DNA from: Leifsonia sp. EB41
Lineage (GTDB): Bacteria; Actinomycetota; Actinomycetes; Actinomycetales; Microbacteriaceae
Length of the DNA stretch: 64,000 bases
Direction of reading: 5' to 3'
Assembly (NCBI RefSeq): GCF_041262565.1
Contig: NZ_JBGCCJ010000001.1
Location: 1,922,001 to 1,986,000 of the forward strand
Shown: positions 60,937 through 64,000 of the stretch, piece after piece
How the letters are laid out: each line of letters starts with the position of its first letter
Numbering within the stretch: position 1 is the first letter of the stretch
The notes under the pieces: model-generated
Told to the model about the DNA's origin: nothing
What the model saw: only the letters and a program-made list of their open reading frames with translations
The model's database searches: none
Translations under genes and position numbers: made by a program

Positions 60937-62079
60937 TCAGCGGCGAGGTCTTCCTGCACTGAAGCCGTCCACCTGGTACTTCCCCACATCGGTTTCGCGC
61001 AGTGTCAGACCGTGACCGGATACTGCGCGGTTGGGGATGAGGTCTCCCCCACGGAGGGCGGGGATACCGTCGAAGAACGCCTCTTCGATCCGGACGTGGT
61101 CGTGGAAGTACTCGACGTTGGTCACCGCGCGGCAGGCCGCGCCGACGCTCGCGTGCAGAGCGGGCGCGGTGTGGGCGCTCAGTGGCAGCCCCCACGTGTC
61201 CGCAAGGGCGGCGGCTCGGGTGAATCCGCTGATCCCGCACCGGGTGGCGTCCGCCTGGAGGACGTCGACACAGCCGTCGACCAGCAGGTCGCGGAAGTCG
61301 GTCGGCGTGTAGGCGTACTCGCCGGCTGCGACCCGGATCGGGGCGGGAAGGCGGTCGCGCAGCAGCCGGAGTCCTTCCCGGTCGTCGCTGGAGACCGGCT
61401 CCTCGAACCAGCTCACGCCGCGTTCGAGGAACGGTTCGGCGAGCGCCAGGGCCTCCTTGCGGGTGTATCCGCCGTTGGCGTCGACGAAGAGGTCAACGCC
61501 CGGCCCGATGGCGGCGCGGGCGACATGCACGCGGCGAGGGTCGTCATGGGGGTCGGTTCCGACCTTGATCTTCACCGCTCTGAGCCCGCCTCCCGCCCAG
61601 GACTCGAGTTGCTCGGTCAGTTCGCGGTCGGTGTAGTTGGTGAATCCCCCGCTGCCGTAGGCGGGGACGCCGTCGTGGGCTCCGCCGAGGAGCTGCGTCA
61701 ACGAGACGCCCAGCAGCCGGGCTTTCAGATCGTGGATGGCGATGTCGACGGCGGAGATCGCCGATGCGCTGACCCCGTTCCAGCCGAGGTTGCGGACGGC
61801 CCGCGCCATCGTCCAGTACAGACGCTCGCTGTCCAGTGGGTCGGCGTCCTCGATGACAGACCAGAGGGTGTCGCGCAGCACGGCGAGCGCACCTGCCGAC
61901 GTGTAGGAGTAGCCGAGGCCGGTCTCCCCTCCCGTGTGGACGCGCACGACCAGCATGTCTGTGTGATCCCATTCGAGCGTCCCGTCGCTCTCCGGGCGTT
62001 CCCGTCCGCCGGTGGCCGTCGGCACCCGGTAGACCGCGGCCTGGACGGACTGGATGCGGTCGGCGGGACTACTGCTCAT
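60937..62079 (-). CDS. Enolase-superfamily enzyme (mandelate racemase/muconate lactonising group)
   Basis: A 380-residue TIM-barrel enzyme abstracting the proton alpha to a carboxylate. The KxK motif is VKIKVG (Lys170, Lys172). Metal ligands are Asp200 (FVDANGG), Glu226 (WFEEP) and Glu254 (GEYAY). LSAHTAPAL supplies a probable catalytic His303. This set resembles mandelate-racemase-group sugar-acid dehydratases. Its start overlaps the stop of the ThDP enzyme by 11 bases. The last gene of the operon; the substrate may be an acid produced from a sugar or polyol by the other enzymes. Confidence 0.85.
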   Translation of the reverse strand: MSSSPADRIQSVQAAVYRVPTATGGRERPESDGTLEWDHTDMLVVRVHTGGETGLGYSYTSAGALAVLRDTLWSVIEDADPLDSERLYWTMARAVRNLGWNGVSASAISAVDIAIHDLKARLLGVSLTQLLGGAHDGVPAYGSGGFTNYTDRELTEQLESWAGGGLRAVKIKVGTDPHDDPRRVHVARAAIGPGVDLFVDANGGYTRKEALALAEPFLERGVSWFEEPVSSDDREGLRLLRDRLPAPIRVAAGEYAYTPTDFRDLLVDGCVDVLQADATRCGISGFTRAAALADTWGLPLSAHTAPALHASVGAACRAVTNVEYFHDHVRIEEAFFDGIPALRGGDLIPNRAVSGHGLTLRETDVGKYQVDGFSAGRPRR

Positions 62080-63898
62080 CGTCGTTGCCCCGGTGCAGTG
62101 CGTGCTTCACCCGCTCGACGCCCTCGGTGAGGAGGGAGGTCGCGGAGTCCTTGATGGCGCCGAGGCCGTCCGGGTCGCCTTTCAGGAGGGCGAGGCCGGT
62201 GTTCTTCGCGAACTCGAGCGTGATGTGCGGGGGCAGCGGCGGCACGTTCTTGCTGGTGTGCGCGTCGATGAGGGTGACGCCGGGATGCGCGAGGGCGGCA
62301 TCCCAGGCCGCCTCGATCTGGTCGTCGGAGGTGACGGTGATGCCCTGGAAGCCGAGCAGTTGCGCCCAGCCGGCGTAGTCGACCGACTCGACGTCCTGGG
62401 AGGTGGACCAGACCGGGTTGGCGTCCTCGGTGCGCATCTCCCAGGAGACCTGGGTGAGGTCGTCGTTGTGCAGCACGAGCACGACGAAGGTCGGGTTGGA
62501 CCAGCGCGAGAGGTACTTCTTGATGGTGATCAGCTCGTTCATCCCGAGCATCTGGAACGCGCCGTCGCCGATCGTGCAGACGACCGTGCGCTCGGGGTAG
62601 GCGAACTTCGCCGCCTCCGCGTATGGCATCGCGGCGAGCATGGTCGCCAGGCGGCCGGAGAGATCGCCGCGCATCCCGTCGCGCAGCCGGATGTACTGCC
62701 CGTACCAGTCGGCGGTGGTCCCGGCGTCGGCGGTCACGATCGCACCGGCAGGGAGGCGCTTGTTCAGCTCGTGGTAGACCCGGCGTGGGTTCACGCCGTC
62801 GTCGTAGTGCTGCTCGGCCTGGGCGGCGAGCTCGTCGTCCCAGTCGCGCATGCCGGAGGCCGCCTTCTGCTGCCAGGAGAGGTCGTCCTTCTGCGTCAGC
62901 AGCGGGATGAGCACGGCCAGCGTCGTCTTTACGTCGCCCCAGATGCTCACGTCGGTCGGGTAGCGCAGCCCGAGCTGCTCGGGTCGGAGATCGATCTGCA
63001 CCGCCTTGGCCTGCCCGGTCTTCGGCAGGAACTGCCCGTACGGGTAGTTGGTGCCGAGCAGGACGAGCGTGTCGCAGTCCTGCATCTGGTCGTAGCTCGG
63101 CCGCGAGCCGAGGAGGCCGAGCTGCTGGGTGTGGAACGGCACGTCGCCCGGGACGACCTGCTTGCCGCGCAGCGTCGTCATCACGCCTGCACCGGTCCGT
63201 CTCGCGGCCGCGAGGACTTCCTCGGTCGCGCCGTCCGCACCGTGCCCGACCAGGAACGTCACCCGCTCGCCGGCGTTGATGATGTCGGCGGCGGCCCGGA
63301 GCTGCTCCGCCGGCGGCGCGATCGCGGTCGACGGCGCAACGGCGCTCGACCGGGACACCCACATCTCCGCGCCGGGCGCCGCCATCTCCATCCCCTGCAC
63401 GTCGTGCGGCAGGATGACCACGCACGGCTGCTTGCGGGTGATCGCGGTGCGGAAAGCCGTGTCGATGACCGCCTGCGCCTGCTCCGGCGACACGATCGTC
63501 TGCACATACTCGGCGACGTCGGAGAAGGTCTGCTCGAGCTTGCTCTCCTGCTGGTTGAAGGTGCCGAACGAGTTGAGCCCCTGCTGCCCGACGATCGCGA
63601 CGACGGGCTGGTTGTCCATCTTCGCGTCGTACAGACCGTTCATCAGGTGGAACCCGCCCGGGCTGGAGGTGGCGATGCAGACGCCGACCTCGCCGGTGAA
63701 CTTGGCGTGCGCGACGGCCATCAGTGCGCAGATCTCCTCGTGCGTCGGGCGGATGTACTCCAGGCCCTCCCCTGCCCGCTCGGCCTTGCCGAGCATCCCG
63801 TCGAACTCGCCGATGCCGTCGCCGGGGAACGCGAACACACGCCGCACACCCCACTCCCGCAGTCGTCCGATCACGAACTCGCTGACTGTCGTCGCCAT
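62069..63898 (-). CDS. ThDP-dependent enzyme, pyruvate oxidase/acetolactate synthase-like
   Basis: A 609-residue three-domain ThDP enzyme. The N-terminal PYR domain has FAFPGDGIGEFDG and ThDP-activating Glu in RPTHEEICALMAVAHA (about residue 50-51). The middle domain (about 195-330) would bind FAD or ADP. The C-terminal PP domain has CTIGDGAFQMLGMNELITI with NDDL in LHNDDLTQVSW binding Mg-diphosphate. Closest in pattern to pyruvate oxidase-like proteins. GAAGGAGAGAG precedes the ATG and overlaps the end of the GMC oxidoreductase gene, so the three genes form an operon. Confidence 0.85.
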   Translation of the reverse strand: MATTVSEFVIGRLREWGVRRVFAFPGDGIGEFDGMLGKAERAGEGLEYIRPTHEEICALMAVAHAKFTGEVGVCIATSSPGGFHLMNGLYDAKMDNQPVVAIVGQQGLNSFGTFNQQESKLEQTFSDVAEYVQTIVSPEQAQAVIDTAFRTAITRKQPCVVILPHDVQGMEMAAPGAEMWVSRSSAVAPSTAIAPPAEQLRAAADIINAGERVTFLVGHGADGATEEVLAAARRTGAGVMTTLRGKQVVPGDVPFHTQQLGLLGSRPSYDQMQDCDTLVLLGTNYPYGQFLPKTGQAKAVQIDLRPEQLGLRYPTDVSIWGDVKTTLAVLIPLLTQKDDLSWQQKAASGMRDWDDELAAQAEQHYDDGVNPRRVYHELNKRLPAGAIVTADAGTTADWYGQYIRLRDGMRGDLSGRLATMLAAMPYAEAAKFAYPERTVVCTIGDGAFQMLGMNELITIKKYLSRWSNPTFVVLVLHNDDLTQVSWEMRTEDANPVWSTSQDVESVDYAGWAQLLGFQGITVTSDDQIEAAWDAALAHPGVTLIDAHTSKNVPPLPPHITLEFAKNTGLALLKGDPDGLGAIKDSATSLLTEGVERVKHALHRGNDDEQ

Positions 63899-63911
63899 GC
63901 GTCTCTCTCCT

Positions 63912-64000
63912 TCAGTCGTTGCGGCGGATCAGGCGGTCCGCCGCACGCGCGACGACCGCCATGATGGTGAGGGCGGGATTGGCGCTGCCCTGCGTGGGCA
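63912..64000 (-). CDS. GMC-family oxidoreductase, C-terminal end (rest outside window)
   Basis: Only the last 28 or so residues are visible: PTQGSANPALTIMAVVARAA then DRLIRRND. The segment T-[QS]-G-x-x-NP-x-LT-x-x-A is the conserved C-terminus of GMC flavoproteins (glucose, choline and cellobiose oxidoreductases), where the Asn-Pro pair lies at the flavin. The stop TGA is followed directly by the ribosome site of the ThDP enzyme gene. The substrate cannot be inferred. Confidence 0.7.
   Translation of the reverse strand, partial: PTQGSANPALTIMAVVARAADRLIRRND

Overview
The window is high-GC DNA with dense genes, short gaps and many GTG starts. It carries an HspR/HAIR-controlled dnaK-grpE-dnaJ-hspR operon, a class B DnaJ, LacI-controlled GH3 sugar genes and MASE1/GGDEF signalling. 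This fits an actinobacterium, most likely Microbacteriaceae (Leifsonia-like); that placement is inferred from gene content only.

Layout. 1-2.7 kb: end of a GDPD-like gene, an RsmC/RlmG-like rRNA methyltransferase and a cysteine hydrolase. 2.7-5.5 kb (all minus strand): an operon that looks like a type VII secretion lipase-effector locus. It has two tandem-duplicated lipoproteins (candidate immunity), a lipase with a helical C-terminal half and two small helical proteins (candidate targeting partners), one of them frameshifted. 5.7-10.8 kb: GH3 beta-glucosidase and sugar transporter, divergent from a LacI regulator with two operator-like palindromes. 10.9-18 kb: membrane esterase, tdh-kbl threonine degradation, cysteine hydrolase, secreted alkaline-phosphatase-fold enzyme. 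18.1-22.4 kb: the heat-shock operon with two HAIR operators. 22.4-28.4 kb: two MFS transporters, a small alarmone synthetase, lspA and others.

28.4-30.5 kb: a divergent pair of MarR-like regulators, both with long histidine-rich segments, facing each other across twin TGTA-N4-TACA operators. 30.6-32.4 kb: idi and dcd. 32.5-35.1 kb: an ABC transporter whose ATPase gene is fused by a deletion scar to the tail of a TetR gene; the double permease is intact and is preceded by a 27-codon leader ORF with a perfect Shine-Dalgarno. 35.4-37.3 kb: ArsR-like regulator plus MFS exporter. 37.3-44.2 kb: an AT-richer island (AMP ligase, ABM monooxygenase, LysR, MFS, VOC protein, small protein, FAD monooxygenase) ending in gene debris, probably acquired aromatic metabolism.

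44.6-50.6 kb: His-rich membrane protein, then a LysR/MHS transporter/3-hydroxybutyrate dehydrogenase-like module and an orphan MASE1 histidine kinase. 50.7-52.1 kb: a phosphatidylserine-decarboxylase-family enzyme with the two-domain layout of fungal PsiD tryptophan decarboxylases. 52-55.5 kb: AraC regulator, double GNAT, short CDF transporter, VOC protein. 55.5-57.3 kb: a truncated tRNA-Gly between an intact-looking promoter and terminator, next to a tyrosine recombinase. 57.9-60.8 kb: a GAF-GGDEF cyclase and small membrane proteins. 60.9-64 kb: an operon of GMC oxidoreductase (partial), ThDP-dependent oxidase-like enzyme and an enolase-superfamily dehydratase.

Four gene disruptions are visible: single-base shifts near 3191, 30079 and 44450, and the ABC/TetR deletion near 32761. 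The first two lie in short G/C runs and may be sequencing errors.
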